Assembly: GCA_008711295.1 (NCBI GenBank)
Contig: VUYV01000790.1
Span: 1 to 64,000, forward strand
Origin: Anarhynchus alexandrinus
Taxonomy: Eukaryota; Chordata; Aves; Charadriiformes; Charadriidae
DNA: 64,000 nt
Direction: 5' to 3'
The notes under the pieces were generated by a model. The model did not search any database, was not told the DNA's origin, and saw only the letters and a program-made list of their open reading frames with translations. The first letter of the stretch is position 1. Each line of letters opens with the position of its first letter. The translations under genes and the position numbers were made by a program. This document shows, one piece after another, positions 11,856-24,943 of this stretch.

Positions 11856-13861
11856 GTCTACTTTGGCATTGGAAATCTGGTCCCTGCTTTGAAGGAGTTG
11901 GAAGCCACCTCTGCTGGGGTGAGCTTCAGGGACTCCAATTCATGATATTGCAAATAAAATCAGGTTTCTTTTTACACATCCTGAGTTCATAAACCAAAAA
12001 AGGAGATATAGCCATACCTTAGATGAGTTACCTTTGGCAGACATAACATGGATAATAGTCTTCATTCAGTTTTGGTGATACTCTTGAAGACTTAATAATC
12101 CAAGCCTAATTTAGCGTGAGCAGCTAGTGAGCACAAGCCCCAGCTTGTCGGTGGATCCAAGTCATGCTGACCGGCTGCATCAGGCGCGTAGGATCCGGTG
12201 TGAGTAACAGCTACGGCTCTGCCCCAGGAGCACTCAGCTCCCAGGTGCTGCGGTGGGGGAACGGGAGGCGGGGGGCAAGAGAACACGTCTCAGGCAGGAC
12301 GCACGGGCCCGTGCATGTGGTCACATTCGCTGCTTTCCTTTACAGCCCTCTCTCTCTCCACTAGCAAACCTCATTTGAGGGAAGAGAAAATGTTGAGAAC
12401 TCCGCGGTAAACCTGCAGGACTGCTGAAACACATCACTTTGTGCAGCATTTTCAGGGGTCGCTCAGACAGGGCTTCCTGCCTCCTCCCTCGTTTACCTTG
12501 TCCCTAGAGTGCGGGGCTCCTCCAAGCACGAGCTGGGGCTCTCCCCCCGTTTCTGAGCAAAGAGCAAGTCTTCAAAGCGGAGCCTGACAGTAAATTTTCC
12601 CTCTGCTGTCCAAATTTCTGTATGGCCAGAGGCCAAATGCCAAGGTGTGGCGTTGCTAGTTTTGCTCTTCAGCAGCAGCGGATCTTTCTCAAATGCCACT
12701 GAGAAATCTCAGCAGGTTCTTTCCCAGCTAATCTTCCTGGGGCAGAAAACAGAAGTGGTGGTTCCTTGAGCTGTCTAGGAAGAAGAGGCTTGTGCTGGAA
12801 TTCCTCTGCATCAGACTTTGCTGCTGCTCTTCCCATTTTCTTGGGGCTTATTTGGCATCTGGCTTAAATTAGAAGCATCTCAGTTGCATGGTTTAATACA
12901 CAAACGGGGACCGGAGACGCAGAAGGCACAGGACAGAGCCTGTCATTATGCCACCTCTGTACACCCGTCACTGATTGCTCTTGGTCGTGCAGCTGTCCCC
13001 CCCCCCGGGATCGGTCCTCAGTCGCGCTTTGGGAGGTGGGGATGATGTTAGAGGGGATGTGGCACTGTGTCCCCTGCTGAGTTTCAGGCTTGGGTCTGAG
13101 AGTTTTGTAGCTCAAGAAGCTGAAGCAAGGGTGGCTCAGGCTGTTACATTCGTGGTATCTATTAGGAACTGTAATCCATTGCAAGCTTGATAGCAACACG
13201 TGAGCACTTTCAAACAAAAAAGTCTTTTTTTCCAATCCTTTAACAGAAATCCCCTGAAAACTGCAGAACTGCCTTCTATCTTTTTCCGCCCCCCCCCCTG
13301 CACATTCCTGCAAAAAGTAGGATGAAACTCCCTCTGTTTTAGGCAAAATATTTTGCAATTTTCCAATGACCTTGCCAATAAGAAAATTATTACCCATATA
13401 TCATGGGAAATGCCTGCTTTCTCACAAGGCTGTAATGTTAAACTATCACCAGTAAAAGACCGTGCTGGCTGCAAGTTTGGCTGGAACACGAAGATCTTCT
13501 GGTATGGTACATTACATGAACTATTGACTTGAGAATGCCAAAAACTTCACCCCATTTTAAATGAGCTCCATTTTTTTTTAAATAAATCAGCGTATGAACT
13601 GGATGTGTTTATTCCAGCAAATAAGAGTATCAGCCTCTGTACCGAGTTTACATCATCGCCATTTTTATAAGAGGAATCAATCTTGAGTTAACGGTTGAAT
13701 TGCTTAATCATCTCATCAAACAGTTTTGTTGAATTCTGCGGTCCAAGGGACGGTACAGTGACCATTTTGCAACTAAGTGTTAATATTGTCTTGACTAAAA
13801 GTGTCCCTTTCCCTGGCCAGTTAATGGTGTGTGCATGCCAGGAGCTATTCATTATGGATGA
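11856..13861. other. Gene-free DNA
   Basis: No gene or named repeat is supported. C runs lie at about 12997-13006 and 13288-13298. The longest open frame (12864-13397, minus, 177 codons) spans both C runs and has no recognisable domain. I treat it as chance. Confidence 0.55.
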
Positions 13862-14100
13862 AGAATGGTTTTGTGGTTAAAGTACTGGACTGTGTTGTGG
13901 GAGATCTGAGTTCAGTCCCAGATTCGTCTTCAATTTCCCTCTGTGACTATGAGCACGTCGTTTAATCTTTCAGTGCCTCAATTCCCTTTTAGTAAAATGG
14001 GAATAATCCTATTTCCTTTCTTCCACCCTTCACTTTTACAGTATTTGTTTTGCCTGTTCGTCTCATCTGTAAGACATGGAAAACAGGCCAGTAACGGGAG
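13862..14100 (+). mobile_element. MIR-like tRNA-derived SINE (degraded)
   Basis: A tRNA-like head is readable. TGGTTAAAGTACTGGAC from 13874 matches a pol III A box, and GAGTTCAGTCCC at 13908-13919 resembles a B box. These are followed by the MIR/CORE-SINE-type core: CTGTGACTATGAGCACGTCG, TTTAATCTTTCAGTGCCTCA, then AGTAAAATGGGAATAAT at about 13991-14007. The 3' part (TTTTGCCTGTTCGTCTCATC, then TGTAAGAC) resembles the tail of MIR-like SINEs of turtles and crocodilians as I remember them. The 3' boundary is uncertain. It has no coding capacity, and it is too diverged to be an active tRNA gene. Confidence 0.65.
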
Positions 14101-17100
14101 TGTTAAAACATTATAACAACATGAATAATAATTTAGTGTTTCACTTAATTTTTCATATTCCTATGTGAAATTGAGGAAGATAACGAAAGCTTGATGGCAG
14201 TGCTGTCTGTTTATATGCAATGACCTACTTGTCCCAGAAAGCTGTATGGCCAAGAAATTGAAACAAGATCTTGTGAAGTGCTGTTGCAAATAAATCTGCT
14301 CAACTTCCCTTCTGTCAAAGCATCTCACGCTAGGGAAGGCCACTGGGAGTCATTAATTGTATAATGGATATACTCGATTCTTTAAAAGGGCTGTTTTCCC
14401 AAAGATTAAAGCAATTATGAGCAAAGTGGTTTGAAAAGAAAAAAAAAAACAAAACACAACACCCTAAACCAAACAGTGCGAACGATAATTGGGAATGGCT
14501 TAAGAAAACTTCAGCAGATGCTGTAAAAGTCACAGTTCTGCAATTGTGGAAGAGGACTTTGTCAATGTGACCCAAACACCCCCTTCCTCTCCTTCACCCC
14601 TGCATAAAAGGGAAAGCTACCGAATAAAGTATGGAAACAGGCGCTTGCGTGTATAGGAATGAAAATAAAAGGAAAATAGGGGACTGATAACGAGGCTAGA
14701 AGTTAGTAGTATTTATGAAATAAAGATTGCTGATGAAGGAAAATAAGGAAGATCATTAAAAGTTGTTGATGGGGGCAGTAGAACTGGCCACAGCAACACA
14801 GAAAAGACAGGAGAATCCCCTAATTAGCTCTTTCTGTATATAAAAAAAAAAAGTTTACATGGTATTTTTAGAAGTTACAGGATTACTGAAATGGTTTCTA
14901 TTCCTGCACCCAAGATGTTGACCAGCAACTGCTACAGCTCCAGCACTTACAGAGGGACGCTCTGCAAGGTGAGCTGCGGAGGTGCTGGAGCCAACATTGA
15001 CAATTAAATAATCTTCAGGTATCGGGTGGGTCCCGGGCACTCAGGAGGTGACACAAATATCGGGTCAGCATTTACAAAGCATAAGTAGGGTGAGATCAGC
15101 AGCAGCGTCCTGTTTAGCTGGATATTAATTACTTATAAAATCATGTGGTCTTATAAGTGTCATATTCAGTAAACGTTACAGGACAGGAGCAGAATTAGCG
15201 TTGATCAACAGTTTTTTTAAGAAAATAGACATTGCCAAAGAAATCGGATACTGCTTTTCACGAGTTTGTTGAAAGTACTTTTTCCAAAATGTGATTTCTG
15301 CAGGGTGTAAGGTTTCATGTGAAGCTCTGTTTTGTTTATGAAATCTAAATTATATAAAATGAAGAGAATAATTACTAAATATGGTAAAATCTGGTTAACT
15401 GGTATTTCTCAGACAAGTCCTTGGAAATGGAGAAACATTACCCCGTGCTATGGGTTTCTGGGAGAACGTCTCAAAAAGCAGGTTTTGTTCCTGCTACTGT
15501 TCCCTACCTGCTTCTGTTCAGTATCTTGATTTTGTCATATAGAAAAAAATGTTGGTAGCATCTGGTAGAGTTAACTGTAAAAGTTAGTGGTTAATAAAAT
15601 AATAATGAAAACTGAACAGTCCCACAAGATGATAAATTTTAATCTCAGATGAGTTAAATAATGTAGGTCATATGTCGTGGGCCTTTATTTAGGTAAGCAG
15701 ATCCACGTGACTAACCAACCTTGTCAATAATTACCATCTGCACAATTATTCTGGGGAGTTAATATAGCTTTTGTGTGAACACCAGTGAGTATATGGAGAT
15801 TAGATTTTCACCATCGCTGTCGTAAAGACACATGCTGAAATACTGGTTTCGTTTTTGATTAGTGATTACAAAAGAAATGGCAAACTGATGCGAGTTCAGA
15901 AATGAGTTACGAGAATACTTTTTGTTCTGGAAAACCTATCTCAGAGTGAGGAATCAAGAAGGCTATTTAATTTCTCAGCGAGACTGTATGAGAGAGACCC
16001 GACTGGGTGGATGTTAGGCACATTGTTTACTAGGAAGAAGAAAAAAAAATCAAGAGACCAGAAACTGAGTGTATTCAGTCTACTAATACAGTGCTTTTTA
16101 TTTTATTTTGTATTTCTTAATCCCTGAAGATAGGTAACCATTGAAACATCTTACACAGATAGGTGGTTGACCCTCTGCTGTTAAAATGCACTGCTTAAAG
16201 TTCAACTTCTAGCTTGACAGGAGCTCCTGGGCAGTTACAGAGCCAGAGGTTGTGGTCTTAATTTACCAATTGCTTGAGGAAATTCTAATTTTTGCATATG
16301 TGGGAGGTCACATTAGATTATCGCAATGATTCCTTTTACCTTAAAATCTGTCAGTCAGTGTGGTGGCCCGCGTGCTCTGTCAAGAGACGCTGGAAGTATT
16401 TGTAGACGTCAAATGCTGTGAAGAACAACAACAAAAATCCCCTGTGAACTTCCTCTGTGAACACTGTTCCCCACCACCCGCCATAGACTTGACCCGTGGA
16501 GTTAACTCTGGAGGACTCTGCCCTTCCCCAAGTGCAAACTTCCTCCTGCAGCTCAGGTGGGTGTCGCAGCCAAAACACGACGGGACTGTGAGGAAGATGC
16601 ATTTTCTTGACTTCACCAGGAACCTCTGGAGGTGGCAGCATTAACGCTGTGAGCTGATAGTACGGCATAAGCCATTCCCCTGCCCAGCCTGGTTAGGGCT
16701 GTGAAGGGAAGGTTAAACCACAGTGTCTGGTGGTGACCATGCCAGAAGTGCTCCTTCCTTCCATGCTTAGTGCCTGGATTTATAACTTGGGTAGTGTCTG
16801 AATGGGTGAGACTTTTAATTCCCATGTCGTGATGCAAGAAGTCACACCTGGGCTCTGGTGACAGCCCGCGGAGTGCCAAAAAGGGTTCCTCCTCACGCCT
16901 GCAGCCCTGCGTCGCCCACGTGCCACCCTTCCCATCCCTCTGGGGCCGAGCAGCCGTCGGGCTCGGTGTGTTATTTCTTACGTTTTCCCATCCTCTCCAC
17001 ACCTGAAAGCTGATGGGGGTGTGCGGGTCAAACCCTCGGGTAGGTGGTGAAATGACTGCTGGTGCACCCCTCTGCTCACTGAGTCTCTTCAGGCATCCGA

Positions 17101-20100
17101 CAGCGTTGCCCTCCCCCGGGCTGAAGGGACGAGGCCGTCCTTCACTCATCGGCTGAGCAGTTGTTTCTCCCCTATTCGGGTGGCTCAACGCTGACTGCTA
17201 TTTAGGTACTTGTAAGTAGAAGGATTACTTTGCAACAGCTCTTCCAAATGAAGAGTGACACAGGCAAGCAATTTTCAAGCAAAAGTATTTCAAGCCAGGA
17301 GCTTAACTTTTAACCACCGGTTCTTCTTTGCCCCCCTCCAGTCTCCAGCAATATCAGAGAATAAGGGAATCGTGGTCTGTGAGCTTGCCTGGTCTCCTTG
17401 CACGTGTCATCGGCATTTTAATGAAGGTACTGACACCTGAAGGATGCTATTAACCAATCTAAAATTGTAACTTGATAGACAGCACAGCTTCATAAAAGGG
17501 ATGAGCTAAACTTCAGTTAGTACTAAAGCAGATCTAGTTCTTGTCTGGAAAACGAATTAAAATCAAAATAACATCATAATCTCAGTTCAAGTCAAAAATT
17601 TAGCTCGGAAGAGCAGTAACAGACAGTCCCCTGTGCTTGCGTTCACCTGGATATCAGTTCAGTTTGACAATTTGGTTTGCATAAACAATTTCTTAATGTT
17701 CATTCATCTTACTTTCTTTTATTGAAGTATATGGCTTGTGAATGCCGTACCCGTGAATGGCAGCGCCTGGGCTCCTGCCTGAGGTTCCTGCCGAAAACAA
17801 GTGGATACTCCCTTTAGCAGTGCTACAGCGTGAAATGCATTTTCTTGAAAGCAAGATCCAGTCCCCTGATAGTGTAGGGATAGAAAATGACTCTTAACCT
17901 GAAGAACCTGTGCCTCTGCACGTGATCTTGTTAGTTCTTTTTTGAAAGACAGCACAGAAGTTATAATTAGCTTTTGCAAAATGTTTTGAACGAGCGAAGT
18001 CTTTCATCCTGTCTGAATGCCTTTAGAGGCACGGCGGCGAAACTGAGGAACTCCTGTGATGGACCTGCAAAGCAAATCGGAGTGTACGTTTATAAAGGAA
18101 CTCATTCCAGCAGCTTGGAGGGATTTAACGACTCTTAAATTGTATTTATATGGTTCCTTTAATCTGGTGTATGGCTGCTGTATTGCTGAAAAGGGTGGTT
18201 CCATCCTCCCGGCCACTGCCTGCTGTTGCCATTCATCCCTGTTCCTCTCTCTTGTGCTGACGTTACCATTTTATCGGTTCAGTTATTTTTCAGCTGGATC
18301 AGTTCCCTGATCTGGATCACAACTCGGCCGCAGAACTGTAGTGCTGGCCCAGGGCAGACAGCGAGAGCAAGCGCTCGTGGAGGGGGACGCGGTGCCAGCA
18401 GTGACTTATGCCGGATTTAATGACCCTATAATTGCACCGTGCTGTTTTCTACAGCTCTTCTCCACCCCTTTGTAAAAGTTGAAAATAGGATGGAAGACAG
18501 AAGTCAGAGAGCAAACAGGTTGTCTGCAGAATACAGTCTGGGTACTATATTTACAAGACCCAGTGATAAATCATGTTTGATGCATAGAGAAAAATACTGG
18601 TACACTGCGGCCGGGTTAGGGCTGGGGCGGCCCAAATCGCTCTCAAAGAATTTCGCTCTCCTTTGTACATTTGTTCCTGCTAGTTGAATTTGAAAAAAGC
18701 AATAATTGGCGTGAAATGTTTGTCTTGAAGTCTTTTTATAACCCTCCGAACCCTCTTCTTACAACCCTCGGAACCCTGGCGGCAGCCAGCCTTGCAGAGG
18801 TGGCCAACTGCCCCTCTCACCAGAGCTGCGGGTACCTTTCCGGGCTGTACCCTCCGCCATTCGAGGACTCCCAGAGTAGAGTGCAGTCATACTTTACACC
18901 TTTATGCAGAAGGCATCAAGAAAGGAAAATAGTTTAAGGGTTAAACTGTACATCGGTTGATAATCCATCGACCTCAGCTGGCGGCTTCTTTTTCTCTCGT
19001 TTCCATACGCAGAGCGGCCGCATCTCGAAGAAAGATGCCCTGTGCTTGTGTGTGCAGAAGTCGTACGTTTGCATTTTGGTGGCTTTGTTCTTGTATCAGT
19101 TACAGCTGGGTGTGAATGTGTGCAAATGAGCGCTCGGCAGGTAGGCACACGCTTATTTTTGGTTGCATGCAAACACGAGCGACCTTAAAAGGAGATGGGT
19201 ATTTTTCTGCAAAGTCAAGTGCTTGGATGTTCAGAAATGTCACAGTTAACCCACAGCTGACCCCTTGGCACATGTATTGTGTTATCTGTCTTTAATGACA
19301 GGTCGCTAGGGTTTTTTATTCCTTTGGTTTAACCCTTTTCGTCTGAAGTTGCTGAACCGTTTGGTTATGGAAAAAAACCCCATCAGTCCGTAGCATGGAA
19401 AGCTCCAGCAGAAATAGTTAAAATTTGGCAGGGTTACAGGCAATAGGAGAAAGGGTTTCTTTTTGGCAAACTTGCACAATCTTGATAAAAAGAAGGGTTG
19501 CAACCTGCATGTGAGCTAATAGCTCCTACACAATTGTTCATGCCCAAATAAAAGCAAGGTTGAGACCACTATTTATTCAATAAACAGGATACATTTGATT
19601 AACCAGAGAAACAATTTGGCAGTACCGTGATTTATGTAAAAAGTTATTGAAAGTACAACTAAATTTAAATTAAAAAGAACACATCATCACCACGTTTAAT
19701 ATTTTTCTGTAGCCTAGTTTTGAAAACCATTAGTAGCAATAAACTTTCCTCCCATAAAAGTTCTGCCATTTTAATTTCCAATTAGAACTTGCAAAAGATA
19801 TATACGTGGCAGTAAAAGTAAAGAAATTAAGTCTCAGACCATGCTGCAGCCTGACACGATGATGCCCCAATGCTCATAAATCAGTTTCTGTTTGTTGTGA
19901 ACCTCTTAAATCCACACTGGTAAGAGGTGTAGAGGTATTTGTCTCCCATGAAAACATTCTCCCACACCCTTTGTAATTAAAAGTAATCTTAAATTTCATC
20001 TAGTTCCATGAGAAAGAGCTTTCATACAGTAATTTGAGTTGGACTCCAGAACGATGGAATGTGAGTTGAAAGCTTAATGAATTTACTCTATAAATCTTTT

Positions 20101-23100
20101 TCTCTGTTTTTCTTGTCAGTTATATCAGGGCATTACACATATTTTTCCTTACATTGCTAGCTGGGGAATTTTTTTAAAAGAACCTCAGTGCATGTTTTTC
20201 GGTGGAACTGCGTCTGCTGAAGTTCATTTTATTAATACTGTAGCACGATTGCTGCTTTTGGGGATCAGAGTTGAATGCCATTCTTCTAATGAAACAAGAC
20301 TGGGAAAGCTCCTCTTGGTTAAAGTGATTTCATGAGTGTTGTTTTAGTTTATTGGCTCTGCAGCATGATAGCACAACAGAGCCTTGCTTATGCTTTCAGC
20401 AGTGTTATTTATGCGGTGGGATTTACTGAATGCAGGCGTTGAGCGCTGCTCTTCCAGCTTCTAGAAAAAAAAAAAGCTTAAGAATGGAAACCTGCTAAGA
20501 AGGAGCTGCCGTATATTCTTATTTTTTTGTAGTTCCACTGCTCCTGGAAATCATGGTCTGAACTCCATTGTGCTAATAGGTGAGAAAAGGTCTTCTGGTC
20601 GGGACAAAATGCGCGCCCAGCTACGAGTGGGGCTTCTTTACTGCTCAGACCTGCCACGTGCTTTTCTTGAAGGTCTTCATTATTGCTATTTCAAGTTGCC
20701 ATCGCGCGCGTTTCCTTCCAGGTGCACTGCAATTGGTATTAAAATGAATAAAGGAACAACGGGAATGATGACAGAACGGAGTGGGGAAGGGGAGCAGAGG
20801 GGTGAGGACAAGGAGAAGGTGGGAAAGATTGCCAAAGGAGTTTGGCAATTAGGGCTTTCGAGTGACCTCACCATTCTCCCACGCAGAACAATTTTCTGAA
20901 ACGAGACAGATTTATAAGGATTATGGGAAAGTTTATTTTGCGCTACCTACTGCATTTTGTTATATGTATATATATAAACAGAACTGAGGTTTCCTTAAAC
21001 ATTTTTACAAAACGTAGTTCAGCAGCGTCCAGAAAGATTAAAAAAAATCACTGAGGAATTTAATTTTATTTTTTAGGATTTTAATTTTTTTAGGATTTAA
21101 AAATCCCTGAGGATATATAATAAAATGTTAAAAGAAAGGGAGATTAGCAGGGAAAAGCTGAAGTAGTTACGGATTTGGAGGGGGAAGGAGGGAGTGCTCT
21201 TCCCTGTTACCCCGGCAGCGTTACAGGGAATCCGCGCAAGTTCAGATCCCCTCTGTGGGAGAACAGGAAAGTGAATGAAGGACTGATCAGAGATTTTCTG
21301 TTGCCAGAGCCTGTGCCTTTTCTGGTAGTGTCTGCAGGCATGCGAACTGAGGGCAAAAATCCACCATTCTGATGTGGCAGCAGCACGAACCATCTGTACC
21401 AGCACAGGTACCTAATATTAAGCTAAAGAGAGAAGCTGAGGCTGAGCTTTCCATAACCTCAGACGCTTCTTGGGTTTTTTAGGATCAATATACGAAACAT
21501 TAACTAATAATACGTTAAATTCCTACACGCTGCTGACTAAAGCAAGTAGAAATGCTTCTTTTATGTTGGCAGCTTGCAGGTCTAACTCTGAGCTTTCCAT
21601 TTTTTAATGATAAAAAATGATCGTAAATGTTCAAAAAGAAACGTCAAAACACACAATCGTAAAGGGCAGTTGTGTGTTCAAAGAGAGAGACTCGCTGGTG
21701 TGTGTTGGCCTTTTGTGCGAGTGCTCTGGCTCCTTTCGCTCGGTTGCTCTGAAGGAGGTGCAGCACGGATTGACATCATTATTTTCTTCGTTCGTCTTTC
21801 AGTACGGAAGACTGCGGTCTGTCACCTGTCAACGCTGTCTTTATTATTTTGGAGAAGCCCAGGAGAAAAAAAAAGTGCCTTGGGGTGTTTCCATATCGGT
21901 GGATGTTGCAGTGTGGTCTCTGTAGCCAAAAAAATGTTGAAATATCACGGGGTTTGGTTTTTTTTTACCGCTACTTTCCATATTTCATCTACAGCAACCT
22001 GTCTTTCAGATGGTGCGCAATGCGACGGCGCGTATTTTTCTTTCGTAGCGGTCACCGGCCGGGATGAGCTCTGATCTGCAGATCCCGGCCATGCTTCTGC
22101 CCGACTTCACAGCCCCAGTCTAGGACTCGTGATAGCACTACTGCATCAGTGACAGCTTTTCTTCAGCTCTGGAATTCTGCAGAGTTGCCCCACACGAATA
22201 GACCGGTAGAACCCCCAGCTCCTGTGCTACCCAAGTGCTAGAACGTGCACTCTTGGGAACAGCCCTGCTTCGGCAGAAAGTTCTTCGAGATGTTTTTTCC
22301 ATATCTAGTCTCTCAGTGTAAGCTGAATCTGGTTATGTGGTAGCCCAGATTGCTATCGCTGGGAAAACTGGGATATAATTTTGGTTTGTAGGCAGGAACT
22401 TTACCAAATAACTGGTTCTTTTGAACCTTAAGACGCCCCCTACGCGGAACATATAAAGATGGAATTGAGACGATACGCAGCCATTGAGATCAGCAGCCAG
22501 GAGAGCTGCTCCTCCATGCAGAAGTGACTGTCACAAACACTCTATTGCTTTTCCCGGGAGTTTTGCCCTGTCAAGCTGAATTCTCCTCCGTTTTCATCCG
22601 AAAAAGGTGGCAAACTGCATTAAGGTACTGGTGAGACTGCCCAACCCGTTTCACAGGTCACAGTAAAGTCCGCTCAGGTGGCCAGCAGTTCGGTCTATCA
22701 GGGCACCCACAAATAACTTCAAATAGCCCTCGGTCCAAACCCAGTATTTCGATTTCTTTGCGGGGGGGGGAAAAAAAGAAGTAAATTGTGATGATTAATG
22801 TAGACATCGCCTGGAAAGCAATGGGTATAAAGGCCTCTTCATTTTTGACAGGTGCATTGTGCGTTCTGGGCTCCCAGCCAAGACACATTGTCATCAAATG
22901 TTAATAAAACCTGCAAATAGTATACAAAGTATTAAATTGGGCTTATTCTAAGAGTAATTTGAGATGTAAATTTATCAAGCCAGGCTATACATTGAGGTTC
23001 CTTAAAATGAAGAAAATCAGAAATATAAAGCAGATAAAAAGATTGTGACGACAAAGGGCGTTCAGTGAGCCGTCACCCTGTTTCAGGAGAATTAAGCATT

Positions 23101-24179
23101 TAAAACCTCTTAGTATTTTTGTTCAGAAGGTGTTCTAATGTAAACAATTAAATCCACAAGTAAAGGAAAGCAGGTTGGGATGAGAAAATAAGAAATTTCC
23201 CAACAGCTGCGCGCCTAAGAAAATTGTAATTTTTCAGTCTTCTGCATGTGGCTGTGCCCTTATTCATGAGGACGAAGGCTGCAGACCCCCACCCCCCGGC
23301 CAGTTACCTGGGAAAAGCACGTGTGGTATAACAAGAAACTCGGTTTTCAGGCAGGAGGGCTTTCTGCAGCTGTCTTATTTTGTGCATTTGGCCGCTCACT
23401 GCCGCGATCCTTCCCGGCAGCCCTGCTGCAGCGCTTCGGTGGTCTCCTGATGCTCCCGTTTGAACGTGAGATCTGTGGTCTCCTGAACGGTTGTGTCCGA
23501 GCAGGGGTATTCAGAAAGGTACCGAATCTTTTGAATTTTGGTACGCTTAGTAACAGAAGGCTCTCCTTTAATAAATATCGTATATTCTTTAAATTATATG
23601 TCCTCTAAGAAGTGTTAAATTCTCTTAAGAAATATTCAAAATTATACATAGTGGAAAAACGAGGGTGTAAAGATGCTGTGGAAGCAGCCTGCCCACCACA
23701 GCAGCCCTTTATACCTAGTTCTCATAAGTGGTTACTGTGCTAGGAAAACGTTTTGAATCCTGACTAGTGATGTCAGCAGAAAGAGCGCACCTCCAAGCTG
23801 CTCAGTGCCCCGTTGAGCCTCTTTAACACTGGGGCTCATCCTGCTTTATGCTGCCCTAAAAGAAGGGAAGCTGTTCCCTGTCTCCAGAGTACTGCTGGTC
23901 TCTGCTGAGGATGGAGCTAATTTAGACGCAGGAGTCATCTTCCATTCTGGTCTAGGGCAGGAGATCTTTGCGGAGAGGATGGCTTCGCAGGATGCAAAAA
24001 GGCACCTGTCAAACATGAGTGGGGCAATGCTGGGTTCCCCGTGTTAGGGTGAGGAAGGTGATGGTGTGTTGCGCTACCCTGGGATGCTGCTGTGCCTCGA
24101 TGCCCTGGCTAACAGGTTGCACAGATCTACCAACACGTGTGGCTTGAAGGTGTACCCACAAACGTTAAGCCCCAAACAC
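14101..24179. other. Long gene-free AT-rich stretch
   Basis: No exon, RNA gene or clear transposon is seen in this 10 kb. It holds an A-rich run at 14433-14462, two ~20-bp TTAATTTT/AGGATTT units at 21059-21100, and a G9/A7 run at about 22763-22778. AT-rich sequence with many TAAT cores lies at 14100-14800, 15100-15900 and 19500-20160. The longest frame (16613-17188, minus, 191 codons) lies in a GC-rich patch at 16840-17180 and matches no family I know. Confidence 0.5.
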
Positions 24180-24640
24180 AGCTGCTTCCGAGGCAGAGAA
24201 CGTCCCATCAGCGTGTTTCTCAAGCTGGACCCGCGCTGCGTGGGATTCCCAGATCCCAGAGGGGATCCTCCCTGCCCGGATCCCGGAGGGGAGCTTCAGG
24301 GGGAAGGGTGAGTCAGCAGAGCCTCCCAGAGGTTACGCCACCCTGCCTGCCCTCCTCCTGCGTCAGGAGCGCTTGCCCTGTGGTCTGGGAGGTAGGAAGG
24401 GCTCATCGGTGTGAGCCTGCCCTCGCTTCACCAATGCCGGGCGCTCCTGAGGAGGCCGAGAGGTGCAGAGTGTCAGAAGCAGCCCCGTTCTGCGCCCCCG
24501 AGACACCTTCCTCTTCCTCCTGCAGCTCCCTCCCGGGCAGCCCTCGGCCGCGGCTCCCCACCGGTAAAGCTGCGTCGGGACAGTTCTGTGCTCAGGCCTG
24601 GAGACACGGCGGCTGCGCGAGGAGCAGGAGCTGGCTCATA
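24180..24640. promoter_or_regulatory. CpG-rich block, possible CpG island
   Basis: This is a GC-rich stretch with many CpGs, densest at 24180-24300 and 24430-24640. Overlapping open frames run on both strands (24137-24646 plus, 24473-24784 minus), as expected where stop codons are rare. No TATA box, splice site or protein domain settles the direction, so it may or may not be a promoter. Confidence 0.35.
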
Positions 24641-24877
24641 AAATGATGAAGCTTTGGGGACTGCCTTGCACAATGCGATGGAGGCAGGGTTTTTATATGC
24701 TGCTGCCTCCCACGGGGCTGCGGCCCCAGAAACGTGCACCCACTGCCGAGGTCTTCCCAAGCCTCCCAGCATAAGGATTTTCAATCGTATTTTCTTTCCC
24801 TGGCAGAGTCCTTCCTAGTTCTTTACTCTGTCCCTACCCAGAAAGGATTTTCCTTGAAATACCTTTCTGGAGTAAGT

Positions 24878-24907
24878 ATCCATCCCACTCGTGCCAGTGG
24901 GATGGAT
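24878..24907. other. 12-bp inverted repeat beside a microsatellite
   Basis: ATCCATCCCACT (24878-24889) and AGTGGGATGGAT (24896-24907) are perfect reverse complements around a 6-base loop, CGTGCC. The right arm runs into the (GGAT)n tract. Confidence 0.85.
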
Positions 24908-24943
24908 GGATGGATGGATGGATGGATGGATGGATGGATGGAT
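24900..24943 (+). repeat. (GGAT)11 tetranucleotide microsatellite
   Basis: Eleven uninterrupted GGAT units over 44 bp. Forward translation gives a meaningless repeated MDGW peptide, so the open frame across it is not a gene. The tract is likely length-polymorphic. Confidence 0.97.

Noticed and set aside
12864..13397. 177-codon minus-strand frame
   Set aside because: Spans two homopolymer C runs and matches nothing known.
16613..17188. 191-codon minus-strand frame
   Set aside because: Lies in a GC-rich patch, its composition looks random and it shows no known motif. Probably chance.
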